Source: Owenia fusiformis
Lineage: Eukaryota > Annelida > Polychaeta > Sabellida > Oweniidae
NCBI GenBank assembly: GCA_903813345.2
Contig: CAIIXF020000008.1
Coordinates: 25,526,822-25,590,821 of the forward strand
Direction of reading: 5' to 3'
DNA: 64,000 bases
The notes below the pieces were generated by a model. The model was given only the letters and a program-made list of their open reading frames with translations, did not search any database and was not told the DNA's origin. The translations under genes and the position numbers were made by a program. Positions 1-11,352 of this stretch are shown piece by piece (positions within the stretch are counted from its first letter, which is position 1; every line of letters starts with the position of its first letter).

Positions 1-39
1 AATAAGGTATAAGACACTAATTCTTCCCATATCTATATC

Positions 40-126
40 ACAAAATACAGTACTTGCAACTCTCTCTGGTTGAGTCCTGGTATGGTGTTCAAAACTCCTG
101 AAGCGAAAATTCATTATGCTGACCTC
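40..126 (+). repeat. Interspersed repeat in BAZ1A introns, copy 1 of 3
   Basis: A segment containing gttgagtcctggtatg and cctgaagcgaaaattcatta recurs at about 2036-2157 and 4095-4207, in the same orientation. This first copy lacks the gaagaatgatgacataaaag start seen in the others. No coding capacity. The repeat is probably the end of a short non-autonomous element. Confidence 0.6.
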
Positions 127-174
127 ATGTAAAAATTACAATAATTACATAATTATAAATGCCACTTTTTACAG

Positions 175-3100
175 AGGACAAGCTAAAGATCATCCATGCT
201 TTGATGAACCAACTGTTGACGTACGCAGCATCAAGAGACTTCATGGAAGACAACTTTGAGAAATTCCGTGAGGACACACAGAAGCTAAAGAATATAAGAT
301 GGGATGAGCAGCGCAGACAGCGAGATGAAGCAGCAGCAAGGTGAATCTCAATTGTATACTTGTGAAGTTTACAATCATTAATTGATACTTGCCCTTATAA
401 GTTAACTTCTGTATTCCATACCTGATGAGGTTTCAGGGACATATCCAGGAATATGTTCGATATCCGGGCAAATATATTTCGTATGTCCCGCATATGGCGT
501 CATCCGGGACGTATGATGGCTATACATTCCACCCCGGGAATTCCTGTCACAACTATTTCAGCACTGAACTAAACAAAAGACAAGGATGGCAGACGAACAC
601 AGTGAACAAAATTTAAAAACAAATAATGTGTTTTCTAAACCCCAATTATTTGTAGAGTGTGTTATAAATGATTTGAATTTGTGTTCAGGTACAGAAAGAA
701 GATGGAAGAGAAGGCCAAGCAGAGAGAGAAGGACATGGCCAGGAAGGAGCAGATAAGGAAAGAACGTGAGGAGAGATTGAAACAGGATGAAATGAAAGCT
801 GCTGGGTAAGCAATGCATTCCTTAATGTAATTTAATGCAAGCGATGCTCCTTGTTGTGCCACTGAAAGCAGAGAGATACCTCTGAATTTCTATGCCTTTT
901 TATTACACTTTTATATAGTTTTCCAAAGTTGTTAATTTGTTCCTACATCTAGTCTGGTGAATGGTGAAACAACTCCAATGGAGACTGATGCAGAAGCTTC
1001 AAAAGAGAAAGAGAACCCTGAGACTAAGGAAGAAGAGAGGCCACGAAGGAAAGGACTTAGGGGCACTGATGAGAAGGACATCCCCTTGGAAGATATTGAT
1101 GATGACAAACTCACTGAGGAGCAAAAAGAAGAACTGAAGAGAAGGCAAGAGAAAGAAGAAAGAAAACAAGAGGAAGAAGAAACATATATAAGAGAAGAAT
1201 TCTTGAAGGTATGTTGAATTGAGACTACACTTCATCTCAGAAAGTTTACAAGAATTGCTGGAAGCCATTTGGTAGTCTCATTTATACAAATTACACTGGC
1301 TCCTTGAAAATCCCTACTATATCTGCCTACATGTATGTCAATTGTACCTGTGTTTATTGCATTAATTAACATCCAGATTTTAGAAACTATAATATACCTT
1401 AACCTTTATTTGGTGCAGGCAAAACTTTTCTTCTCTGTTTCAACCAAGTTGTTTATATGTTAAATTATGATTTCCAAATATTTGACCTGTTTTCATTTGT
1501 GTTGCCAATTGTAAGAAATTTAAGTGAACATCTCCCATTATTAAAAAGTGTTGCATCTGGTTTACAGCGTGAGAAAGAACTGTGTGAAACATTGATGCAG
1601 CTACAGCATGGGAATGCTATTACTCCTCTAGGACGCGACCGGGTCTACAGGAGATACTGGATGTTCAGATGTATGCCTGGCATCTTTGTGGAGGACAATG
1701 AAGAAGACGTGCCAGATGATGAATTCCAGGTAAACACCTTGACTCTGATATTTGATCTCTATTGTGGAGTCTTGACCAAAATGAGTGGAAGCGTATATGA
1801 TGAAAAAATGTAAGTTAACTTAAACAGTCTGATGCATTAAGAATTAAGCAGCTGACTTATGCATCCAATTGATAAATTGAAAATTAATGAGGATTTGAAA
1901 ATCAATTTGCACCCAGTCCAGAATGCTAGAAATTATGGTATAATGGAATATTTGTCCACATCTTCAATATTTTCTCTAAAATTATTTTACACCCTTGTCT
2001 CCAGCTGGATAGTCTGTAGAACTCCAAGTATTTAAAGTTGAAGAATGATGACATAAAAGGCCGAGTTATAGTACTTGTGACTCCCTCTATTGGTTGAGTC
2101 CAGGTATGATGTTCAAAACTCCTGAAGCGAAAATTCATTATTCTGACTTCAACATAAGACTGCATTCCTGAGTCATTGCTTTTTCAACATTTAGCAATAT
2201 TTTACTCAATCACCAAATCCACCAGGTTAACTAGTTATTTGTTTAATTCCTTTCCAGATACCCTGTCTTGTCAGGATCCAAAACTACTGCTAAACCTGTC
2301 AGAATTGAGGGCAGTTAATTATGTATACATTAAAAACATTTGTATTCCAGGTGATTGAACAAGTGCAAGATTCCACTCCATTCAAAAGTGACAACCTACC
2401 TCTAGATGTGTCCAAAGCCAACACATCATCAACTGCTGAGGACAAAAGCACAACCAGCGATAAAGAAAATGAATCATTTGATGGCAGCTCAAGGACAAAC
2501 CATCAGGTGGCAGCACCTGGGAATCCAGGAAAAACTCTAAGTGCAGGGTCAGTGAATATTAACGCAGCAAACAATGATGCTCAAGGCGTTAAGCCACCAG
2601 CTGCTGAATCTCCTGTCAAAATGGAAACTCAGGAAGGAGAAACCAAAGATCAGAACGATGTTGTTATGGAGACAGTGCACAAAGCACTGGAAAGTAGAAA
2701 TCAGACTCGATGGGCATTTTATAGTAAGCCCGAGGATATTGAAAATTTGATAGGAAGTTTGAACCCTAGAGGGTATAGGGAAAAAGACTTGAGACAATCA
2801 TTAATGGAGAATAAAGCGTTAATATTACGTAAAATTCCAAGATGTCCAATCAAAAGACTGCACTTGCCAAAAGAGGAATTAGATATAGCAAACAATCAGT
2901 CTGAATCAAAAGCCAAATTCCAGGAGTTAAAGTCAAGAAACAGGGTCATTAAAGGGATGGTGAAAAGTGACAATGCTGCAGAGTATTTGGAATTGAATCT
3001 ACGTGAGACTATACTAGATATGGAGGAGAGAATATATGCAGGCAGCCTTGGAAAACTAAAGGTATGATATCTATAGATTACACTATGTAATAAATAAATG

Positions 3101-6100
3101 AATGAAGACATAATCAAGGGGTGTCCTTGCACATCATCAGAAGATGATATCATACATTGTGCAATTCAGCTGTAAATAAAAGGGAGTTATGAATTTCAAT
3201 TTATTATATGCAGAGTAGCAGTTAGACTAAGTTGCGCTATATATTAAAACTTGTTATCAGGTGAAGGAGCGGATAGCATGGAGAGATGCCTTGGAGAATG
3301 GTAGCTACAGCCAGCAGTGTGACAGTCTGCTATGGTCAACATGTAAAGACCAACCTGGCACTCCTAAAAAGGGAGGCAAGAAAGGGAGCACTGACAATAT
3401 TGAGTAAGGAAAATCTTCTTAGATCAATACACTTAAACTTTATTTTTTCTCACTAGAAAATCACCCTATGCAGACAGAGCCTGTGGGAAATATTGGGTGC
3501 GGCGCAAATGAGCGGAGGGTGCGGAGCTAACGGTCATTTTTGAATTTAAAATTGGGATATTTCTGAAACTAAATTCGGAAATTTTTATAAAATCACACAG
3601 ATACTGCCTGGCTTCCAAGATGCAAAAATAATTTGTATAGATAGTGCACCTTGAACACCATTTTTTATGAATGCTGGGGACTCAGTATTAAAAGGATAAT
3701 TTCAAAATATATAGGTCTGGGAAAGGTTTAAGGCACACTGCGTCGCTATAGAATGAATTGCGCTACTATTTTCACAATTGTATTGATATTTGGTGTCAAA
3801 TACACATATCTTGGTATATTTGAAGTCCCAAAATGGCTTAGTTTCAGAAATATCCCAAATTTAAATTCAAAAATAACCGTTAGCTCCGCACCCTCCGCTC
3901 ATTTGCTCCGCACCCAATATTTCCCACAGGCTCTGTCTGCATAGGGTGAAAATGCCGCCTGAATATTGCTATATTTTACAAAGATTTACAGAAACTTATT
4001 ATACTAAGAAAGCTGTTTAAAGCATTAGAAATATTAGACTTAGGATATATCCTTAATCAATGTAGAATCTTGAGAAAGAAACTCATTTAAATATTTGAAG
4101 AATGATGACATAAAAGGCCGAGTTATAGTACTTGTGACTCCCTCTATTGGTTGAGTCCAGGTATGATGTTCAAAACTCCTGAAGCGAAAATTCATTATGC
4201 TGACTTCAATTTTTGAAAATATTACAATTTCCTACAATTATTTTCCTATCAAAAACATTCCATTAAAAACATCTTATTTGTTACATGCAGCGATGAAAGG
4301 ATGTCGGAGAGTTCTGGAGATGATGCTATGCCTATGGTACGTGACCTTGCCAAAGCTGTGTTGCAAGTTGGTCAGATGATTGACTCTAAATACATGGTGC
4401 CCCCTCTCGGTAAGTGTCAATAATAGTGTGTTTCTCTTTTCTTTCTAGATATTCAACATCATATATTTTTCTATTCAAGTTTGAAATTTCAAGACAATAC
4501 ATCTTATTTTTTGCAAAAGAAGATCGCACTGTGGTCACATTTAGAATACTTAAAATTGAACACCTCCAAAGAGTAATTATTTTGAATTAATCTGTCCATG
4601 TTATTCCACATTGAATATGATCTTTCATGTTATTCCACATTGAATATGATCTTTCTCCAGGTGATGCTGAGGTAGATGCAAAGAAAGGCAAGAAAGGTGG
4701 CGCAAGGAAAGACCCTAAAGGAGGCAAAAAGAAAGAGGAAGAAGCAGAACCCATGGAAGGTAAGGAAGTCATATAAATGCTATAAATTCATGTTTTACAC
4801 TTACCATTATCAACTTAAATGCAATCATTGAAAAAGGGATACACACAAACATCTATTTCACCATCTTCCAGTTATTTTGTGATATAATATAACCAAATAA
4901 AATAGATAAGATCCTCTTTGAACTAACTTCAAACATCATGCCATTCTAGAAGAGGAGGAAAGCGCTAGTAGTAGCAAGGCCAAGAAGACGGCCTTTGAGA
5001 GATGGGAGGAGTCCCTCATGTCGACCACCAGTGTATCAGGTCTCTTCCTCCACATCAATACCTTAGATAACAGCATAGCATGGTCCAAGTCCACTTTGGA
5101 GGCTCGCTGCAAGATCTGCCGCAAGAAAAGTGATGCGGAGAAGATGTTGCTGTGTGATGAGTGTGATAGAGGCTTCCATATGTATTGCCTTAAACCTAAA
5201 GTTAGGGTGAGTAATCAGAGAAGAGACATTTACTGTCTCTATGTCCAGATTTTATTGTCACCTTCTTGAAATCTATTTGAAGTTAAAAATGTCAGTCCTA
5301 AGCAGATTGAACTGAAATTTTATAAAGAGATTTTATAAATTTTTACATAAAGGAGATAATGCATTTTCCACACAAGTGTGGAGAAAAGGGCTAATGTATT
5401 ATACAGCCATACATCCTATTAGTTTCTCTGGTACAGAAAGAATTCTTATCTAAAGAATTCACATAACATATTACACGAGTACATTCCAATTCACATAACA
5501 TATTACACGAGTACATTCCAATTCACATAACATATTACACGAGTACATCCAATTCACATAACATATTACACGAGTACATTCAAATTCACATAACATGTTA
5601 CACGAGTACATTCCAATTACAGAATATTCCCAAAGGGCAGTGGTTCTGCCTTGAGTGTAAACCGAAGGAGGTACAAGTGCACAGTCCACGTAAAGGAAAG
5701 CGCAAGAAGTTCAGTATTGATGAAGATGAGGATGATGAAGAAGAGGAAGATGATGATGATACTGAAGAGCTAGAGAGTGATAGCAGTGAGGAGGAGGATG
5801 TGGAAAGTGAGGAAGAGGGAAGTGAAGAGGAAAGGTAAATTATGGACAAAATAAACTTTTGTATTTTGCTTTGATTCGCTTCATTTTCTGCAATATTTCT
5901 CTGGACCTCACTTGTAAACTATATTTCCATTTACTCAGTTATAATGTTTATCAATTGAACCTGTTGTGCCGATGATCATTGTAGCAACAGAAAATATCAT
6001 ATTAAGCACCTTAATATATAAATACCACTCTTATGTAACTATCTAGGACATTTTTGCTGGTCTTAGTCTGGTATATACCAAGATAATGACACTCAGTTTT

Positions 6101-9100
6101 GTATTCTCTTTTAGTGCTGAGGATGAATCTTCGGAGTCTGAAGAAGAGGAAGTGATAATTGCCCCTAAGATCAAACTTCTACGTGGCATGAAAGGTACAT
6201 GTTAATGAGATTAATACAGAGGGTTGTCCTGATATTCATCTAATCTTCTTTTTTTCTGTTTATTAAGTCATGTTACAAATACATTTTCAATGTTACAATT
6301 ACAAGATAGTGTCACATATTTTCCAAAATTTTGGGTAAAATACATTTATACATTTTTGTTATAGCTATTTCCTTCTTCAAAGAGTGTAATATAACATCTA
6401 AATTTCTGACATTATTGTCATTTATCTGTCCTAAGTAAACCTTATAAATTGTATATGTAATTAAAAAGTTGAAAAGGAAAACATACATTTTTAGTGTGTT
6501 ACGGACGTGTCTTTTTCAATAGCTTTTATTCTTAACTTTATTGAACAAGCAGAAATGAAGGTTACTCACAAATGAAAAACCAATTGCATGGAGTAGGTTA
6601 TTTTCTTTGATATAAAGAGGTATCTAATGAGTTATAAAATAAATTGTGAGATTTCCTTTTTATGTCAACACCAAAAAGTGGTGACATATTGTTATGGTCT
6701 CAATTTTATCTGACGGCGGTTGGTGGTTGGCGATCAGCGGTTTAGAATGACTTCAATTTTTTTCAAAGCCATCTACAAGTTTTCAGAAGTTCAAATCTGA
6801 CTTTAGATTTGAGATTTGACCTTCAATGACCTTCTCAAGGTCAAAAAGGGTCATAAAGGTATTTTTTCAACTTGCTTCAAATTGACCAATATTTTTTAAA
6901 ATCATCTACGTTCTCAAAAGTTCAAGTCTGACTAAGATTTGAGATTTAAACTTCAATGACCTTTTCAAGGTCAAAAAAGATTTGACCTTCTCAAGGTAAA
7001 AAAGGTCTTTTTCAACTTGTTTCAAATGACCAAGTTTTTTTCAAAATTATCTACGAGTTCTCAGAAATTTAAATCTGACTTAAGATTGAACTCATAATAT
7101 TGTAAGCAACTTGGTGGAGACATTTTGTCATGTTAATGCCTTGTTAAGGAAAATATCGTGATCTGCATTTTAAGCCTGATGTTGTACATCACATTTACAC
7201 TGCTTCATATTTCTAGGAGGAAAAAAATCTCAACCTAGCTCTGGGCGCTCCACTCCTAGTTCTATGAAAGGTTCAGGAAAAGAAGGAAAGACAAGTAAAA
7301 ATAACAGCCCTGCAGATGGCCGTAATAGTAGGGGTGGCAAACGGAAGAGCGAGCCATTGAACAGCAGCATGGAAAAACCTTCCAAGTCGAGGAAAATTGT
7401 TGACAGTCCGGAAGGTTAGTAGGCAAATGTGCCAAGAAGTGAAATGCTATATTCAAAAAATGAACATCATATGAATAACTATGTGATGTGCACATTTATT
7501 TCAAATATTACTTTCAATTTTATCGGTTGTTTTTACTTCAGAATATTCTGGTGCCTGTTAGCCTTGAAGTTAGTTGCAAGTAATCATTATTCATTATCAT
7601 GAAAATTATGTTTTCATTGTAGAACTTGAACCTGAGAAGAAAAAGGCAACCACAAAGAGCCGTGGAAATGAGGAGTCAAACAAAATGACTCTGGTTGAAG
7701 ATCTTGTAGATGAAATGACTAGACATGACGATGCCTGGCCTTTCCTTAGACCTGTTTCAAAAAGAGATGTAAGTACATCCAAAAACATGAAACTAATTAG
7801 AAGTGCTTTTTCTTGATCCGCTTCAATTTAGTTTTTAAACATTTTCATATACTATCATATACTACAGTATCAGTTTATATATACAGAAAAGAAAATTACT
7901 AGTAAACAGTTTAAACAGGATTACAAATTGTTCCTGTTTGTCTAAATTATCCCCATGGTGCCTCACACACATTTCTCTGTCTGTTCTTATTTTTAAGTGT
8001 TGGCATATTATTATTAGTCTCCCAACTTTTTTGTGGATGGTGCTGGGCGATCAGTGTCTGTAACAAATGTCAGGTGGTGACATCTTGCATGTTAATGCCT
8101 TGTTTTCTTTGTTTTTGTCATTACAACCAATTGAATGAAGGATTTATTTGAAGATGTCAATGAAACATGTTTTCCAGGCTCCCGACTACTATGATCTCAT
8201 TAAAGAACCTATGGATCTACAGACCATGCGTAACAAACTCAACAAGTTTGAATACACTCAGGTGATTGAGATCATTGATGATGTCCGCCTTATATTCCGC
8301 AACTGTCTCAAATACAACATGCCTCATGCAGAGGAATACAAACTTGCTCAGAAGCTTGGAAAGCTGTTTGAGAAGCGTGTAAAGGAAATGCGCCTTGAGG
8401 AATCTGCATCAAAGGTGACCCCTAAAGGCAAAGGGAAGGGTACGCCTAAGGCAGCTGATGTTATGAAAGTTGCAGAGGAGCTACTTGCTGACCTCTACCA
8501 GCACCAGTTTTCTTGGCCTTTTGTCAGACCTGTTTCTAAACGAGATGTAAGTTGATGTGTAAAGTTTATGCAAAATATATTAAAGTAAAAATGAATTAGT
8601 GCCCATGAAGTAGAGTTGTGTGAATACATGTATAATCAATTTTAAATCTGGAAATATAAACATAAACAATTTTTTCAGATGTTAAACATATCTTTGAACA
8701 TTGACATTGTACCGACACTCATAAATTAAACACGTATAATTGAGTAATAATTATATAATGCTGACAAATATAAGGGTTGTGCATTTTCATGCAATTACAT
8801 GTATTTGAATTTAAATATATAATTTAATTTAACTTTAATACCATACTTGCCAACCTAAGACCAAAATTTTGCGGTAGATTTTTTTTAAATTGCTGTATTT
8901 TTGCGGTAGATTTTTTCAAAATACGGTAGTTTTTGCGGTATTTTTCAACAAAAGTGCGGTAGTTTTTGCGGTAGATTTTAGAAAAAAACGGTAGTTTTTG
9001 CGGTAGAGTTTAAAAAAACGATAGTTTTTGCGATAGATTTAAAAAATACGGTAGTTTTTGCGGTAGATTTTAAAAAATACTGTAGTTTCAGAGGTTTGGG

Positions 9101-11352
9101 GTAGATTTTTGAAAAAAGTGTAATTTAGCGGTAGAATTTTGAAAAAAGCGGTAGTTTTGCGGAAGATTTAGAAAAAATGCGGTAGTTTTACGGTAGATTT
9201 TAAAAAATGCGGTAGTTTTTACGGTAGTTTTTTGAAAAACCGGTAGTTTTGCGAAAGATTCTGAAAAAAATGCGGTAGTTTTACGGTAGATTTTGAAAAA
9301 ATGCGGTAGTTTTTACGGAAGCTTTTTGAAAAACTGGTAGTTTTGCGGAAAATTTTGAAAAATGCGGTAGTTTTACGGTAGATTTTGAAAATTGCGGTAG
9401 TTTTTACGGTAATTTTTTGAAAAACCGGTACTTTTGCGGAAGATTTCGAAAAAATACGGTAGTTTTACGGTAGATTTTGAAAATTGCAGTAGTTTTTACG
9501 GTACTTTTTGAAAAACTGGTACTTTTGCGGAAGATTTGCCAAAATGCGGTATTTTTCGGTCGATTTTGAAAAATGCGTAAGTTAAACCTTTATACAATGC
9601 GGTTTTCTATATTAATACAATGTTTACGTGGTCATATTGTTGTTGTTATTGTGATTACATATTTTACTGCAAGAGTGCTTTTGATAATAACAGTTTGTAA
9701 AGCAGAACTACTACCTGAGAATTATACGAAGCTATTATTTTCAAGAAATAATAGATATACTATTTTCAAGAATAAATAGCGACTAAACACTTTTTATTCT
9801 TCATTTACCATGCCTACAATGGACTGACAGCAACTTTGGATTTTAATGTTTCAGCAAGATTGATTCAAAATACGAACACAATATTCATATCTCCACTTTT
9901 ATTCACCTTCTAACCATTTTTTTAGATATCGGGATGTTTGGAAATACCATAAATGAAACATTTACTGAAATACAAAATATGGATTTTACACATTTTTACT
10001 CACCATCTTAAATGATCTATCACTTTTACGAATTGAAATGACAGACATAATGTTCATATAACATTGGAATCATATGGTATTAAATATTGATTTGTTCACT
10101 CGCAAGTCTCTAATGATATCAATGTGTTTGTCTGGCACAAATAGAAAATAAGTACAGGTCAATTGTCTTTCAAAAATAATCTGTTATGAGCATTTGCTGA
10201 AACCTTTCCCCTGAGACATCGTTCAGATTCGGATATCACAAATACTTTTATAATAAACCAGAACTCAATGCTTTATTTTTTAATTATGTATTTGTTACTG
10301 ATAATGTGTTCTGATGAAAAATACAACATTTTATCGTTCTGTAAACAAATTGATTAAACTATGTATAATGTATATGTGGCGTTCATTACTGATCATAACA
10401 AATCAAACTACGCATATTTCATACGCTAAATATGCATACGCATTTCCACTCATTTATTTAGATGAAGCGCAACTAAAATCATATTTTTGTTGCATTCGGA
10501 ATAAAGATCTGTGTACAAAAGGGTTTGGTTAACTACAAAAATCATGGCAGAAAGAATTCTTTCTAGCAAGTGGTAGTTGGTGTTTGGACTGATTACACGC
10601 AAGCTTACTTACAGGGACAGTACAGGAAGACTTCAATTTTTCAGCATTTCTCAATAACAATAACGGGAAATTTTACGGTAGTTTGAACAAAAATACTGTT
10701 GATTTTAGCAGAAATACGGTAGATTTTCGAAAATTTACGGCAGATTTTCAAAAATTTACGGTAGATTTTACGGCCATTCTCATGGAATAAACGAGTTTTT
10801 TAAAAAGAAAATTTACGGTAGATCACGAAAAAAATATGGTAGATTTTTTTACGGGCGTTTTTACAGGAAAAAATGGTATTTTTTTACGGTAGTCTGTCAT
10901 TTTTTTACGGAAAAACGAAAAATTTACGGTAGATTCCCGTGAAAATACGGTAGGTTGGCAGGTATGAATACATATATCATGGTAGGCTATGTGCATGTCA
11001 CTGATAGACTCCAAGCCAATTTTCTATAGCATACTGATTTCTCCATTTTCAGGCTCCAGACTACTATGACCTCATCAAAGAACCAATGGACTTCCAAACT
11101 ATGCGCAACAAAGTCCACAAATTCGAGTATAAAAATCATGCACAAATTCTTAGTGATGTACGTCTTGTTTTCAAAAACTGTAAAACATACAACCAGCCTG
11201 GTTCTGAGGAGCGCCAGCTAGGTGAAAAACTGAGTAAATACTTTGAGAAGAAAGTTAAAGAGATGAAGTTAGACCAGGCAGTGAAAGGAAACAGTCCTGG
11301 TACGACTCCCACTGGATCAGGAAGCTCTGGAAGACGATCCCGACGAACTTAA
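175..11352 (+). CDS. BAZ1A: BAZ1A/ACF1 chromatin-remodelling subunit, 3' part (15 exons)
   Basis: Accessory subunit of the ISWI complexes ACF and CHRAC, which space nucleosomes in the nucleus. Exons: 175-340, 689-805, 953-1208, 1568-1729, 2351-3061, 3261-3403, 4291-4409, 4661-4759, 4950-5206, 5623-5834, 6115-6194, 7217-7414, 7623-7768, 8178-8546, 11053-11352; phases close to 1110 codons plus a TAA stop. The order matches vertebrate BAZ1A: a KLKIIHAL block, a charged coiled coil, a WHIM-type motif (PLGRDRVYRRYWMF, exon 4), a second WHIM-like block (exon 5), then a PHD finger split over exons 9-10 (CKIC, CDEC, H-x2-C, WFCLEC), an acidic tract, a basic linker and bromodomains. The oddity is two bromodomains where vertebrate BAZ1A has one. 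The N-terminal WAC region would lie upstream of the window. BAZ1B is less likely, because the PHD-side block (FERWEESLMS, SIAWSKSTLEARCKICRKK) follows BAZ1A. Confidence 0.93.
411..603 (+). repeat. Truncated copy of the 27196-27996 inverted-repeat element
   Basis: It starts with the same end, gtattccatacctgatgagg, and then follows in inverse orientation the sequence at about 27810-27996 (a shared stretch around cagcactgaactaaac). No second terminus is present, so this is a one-ended fragment in a BAZ1A intron. Confidence 0.6.
2036..2157 (+). repeat. Interspersed repeat in BAZ1A introns, copy 2 of 3
   Basis: It runs from gaagaatgatgacataaaag to cattattctgacttcaa and is nearly identical to 4095-4207. 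Confidence 0.65.
3462..3948. mobile_element. Foldback (long inverted-repeat) element in BAZ1A intron 6
   Basis: The left arm starts caccctatgcagacagagcc, and the right arm ends with its reverse complement (ggctctgtctgcatagggtg). Arms are roughly 110 bp, pair imperfectly, and share the block with ctccgcaccctccgctcatt. Internal ORFs are meaningless. Probably a non-autonomous DNA element; the family is not identifiable by eye. Confidence 0.7.
4095..4207 (+). repeat. Interspersed repeat in BAZ1A introns, copy 3 of 3
   Basis: Same sequence as 2036-2157. It lies 84 bp upstream of the acceptor of exon 7. Confidence 0.65.
4598..4660 (+). repeat. Two-copy 30-bp repeat ending at a BAZ1A 3' splice site
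   Basis: The unit catgttattccacattgaat plus atgatctttc occurs twice in a row. The second copy runs directly into ctccag at the exon 8 acceptor (exon starts 4661), so the repeat occupies the likely branch-point and pyrimidine-tract region. Confidence 0.75.
5453..5622 (+). repeat. 33-bp tandem repeat (about 5 copies) ending at a BAZ1A 3' splice site
   Basis: The unit contains attcacataacatattacac and gagtacattcca. One copy has lost a t and others have point changes. The last copy changes from aattcacataac to aattacag and forms the acceptor of exon 10 (exon starts 5623), which encodes the second half of the PHD finger. Confidence 0.8.
6661..7144 (-). mobile_element. MITE family M1, copy 1
   Basis: In reverse orientation the element starts caaggcattaacatgacaaa with tgtctccacc and ends in a short palindrome, caccaaaaagtggtgacata. 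The interior has two to three degenerate units of a motif containing gaccttctcaaggtcaaa. It lies in BAZ1A intron 11. Other copies: 8020-8103, 12887-13357, 14634-16075, 20859-20995, 63064-63187. Confidence 0.7.
7623..8546 (+). CDS. BAZ1A: BAZ1A exons 13-14: first bromodomain plus N-half of the second
   Basis: Exon 13 (7623-7768) carries the start of bromodomain 1 and ends PVSKRD. Exon 14 (8178-8546, 123 codons) opens APDYYDLIKEPMD, has the acetyl-lysine-binding Asn in FRNCLKYN, then a basic linker (TPKGKGKG), and ends with a second start segment that again finishes PVSKRD. Both junctions are phase 0, so exon 14 is a symmetric unit made of the second half of bromodomain 1 and the first half of bromodomain 2. 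Confidence 0.9.
8020..8103 (-). mobile_element. MITE family M1, copy 2 (short, internally deleted)
   Basis: It keeps the diagnostic end ggtggtgacat...gcatgttaatgccttg but almost nothing of the interior. It lies in BAZ1A intron 13, between the two halves of bromodomain 1. Confidence 0.5.
8842..10966. mobile_element. DNA element with arrays of CGGTAG repeats near both ends
   Basis: The ends are catacttgccaaccta and taggttggcaggtatg, inverted repeats differing at one position. They are flanked by a possible 5-bp target duplication aatac (8837-8841 and 10967-10971). Next to the left end is about 700 bp of irregular repeats built on gcggtagtttt and gcggtagattttgaaaa. A shorter, more diverged set in the same reading direction (tacggtagattt) sits at 10675-10950. 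The roughly 1.1-kb middle has no recognisable transposase. The element fills most of the intron that separates the two halves of BAZ1A bromodomain 2. Family not assigned. Confidence 0.65.
11053..11352 (+). CDS. BAZ1A: BAZ1A last exon: C-half of second bromodomain and tail
   Basis: The acceptor tttcag precedes GCTCCAGAC. The exon repeats the APDYYDLIKEPMD opening of exon 14, keeps the conserved Asn (FKNCKTYN) and ends in a Gly/Ser/Arg tail with TAA at 11350. It is homologous to the first part of exon 14 but clearly diverged, so the duplication is not recent. AATAAA signals at 11664 and 12056 are possible polyadenylation sites. Confidence 0.9.
   Translation, partial: APDYYDLIKEPMDFQTMRNKVHKFEYKNHAQILSDVRLVFKNCKTYNQPGSEERQLGEKLSKYFEKKVKEMKLDQAVKGNSPGTTPTGSGSSGRRSRRT

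Noticed and set aside
5598-5849. Ser-rich minus-strand ORF
   Set aside because: Antisense of the acidic GAT/GAA tract in BAZ1A exon 10.
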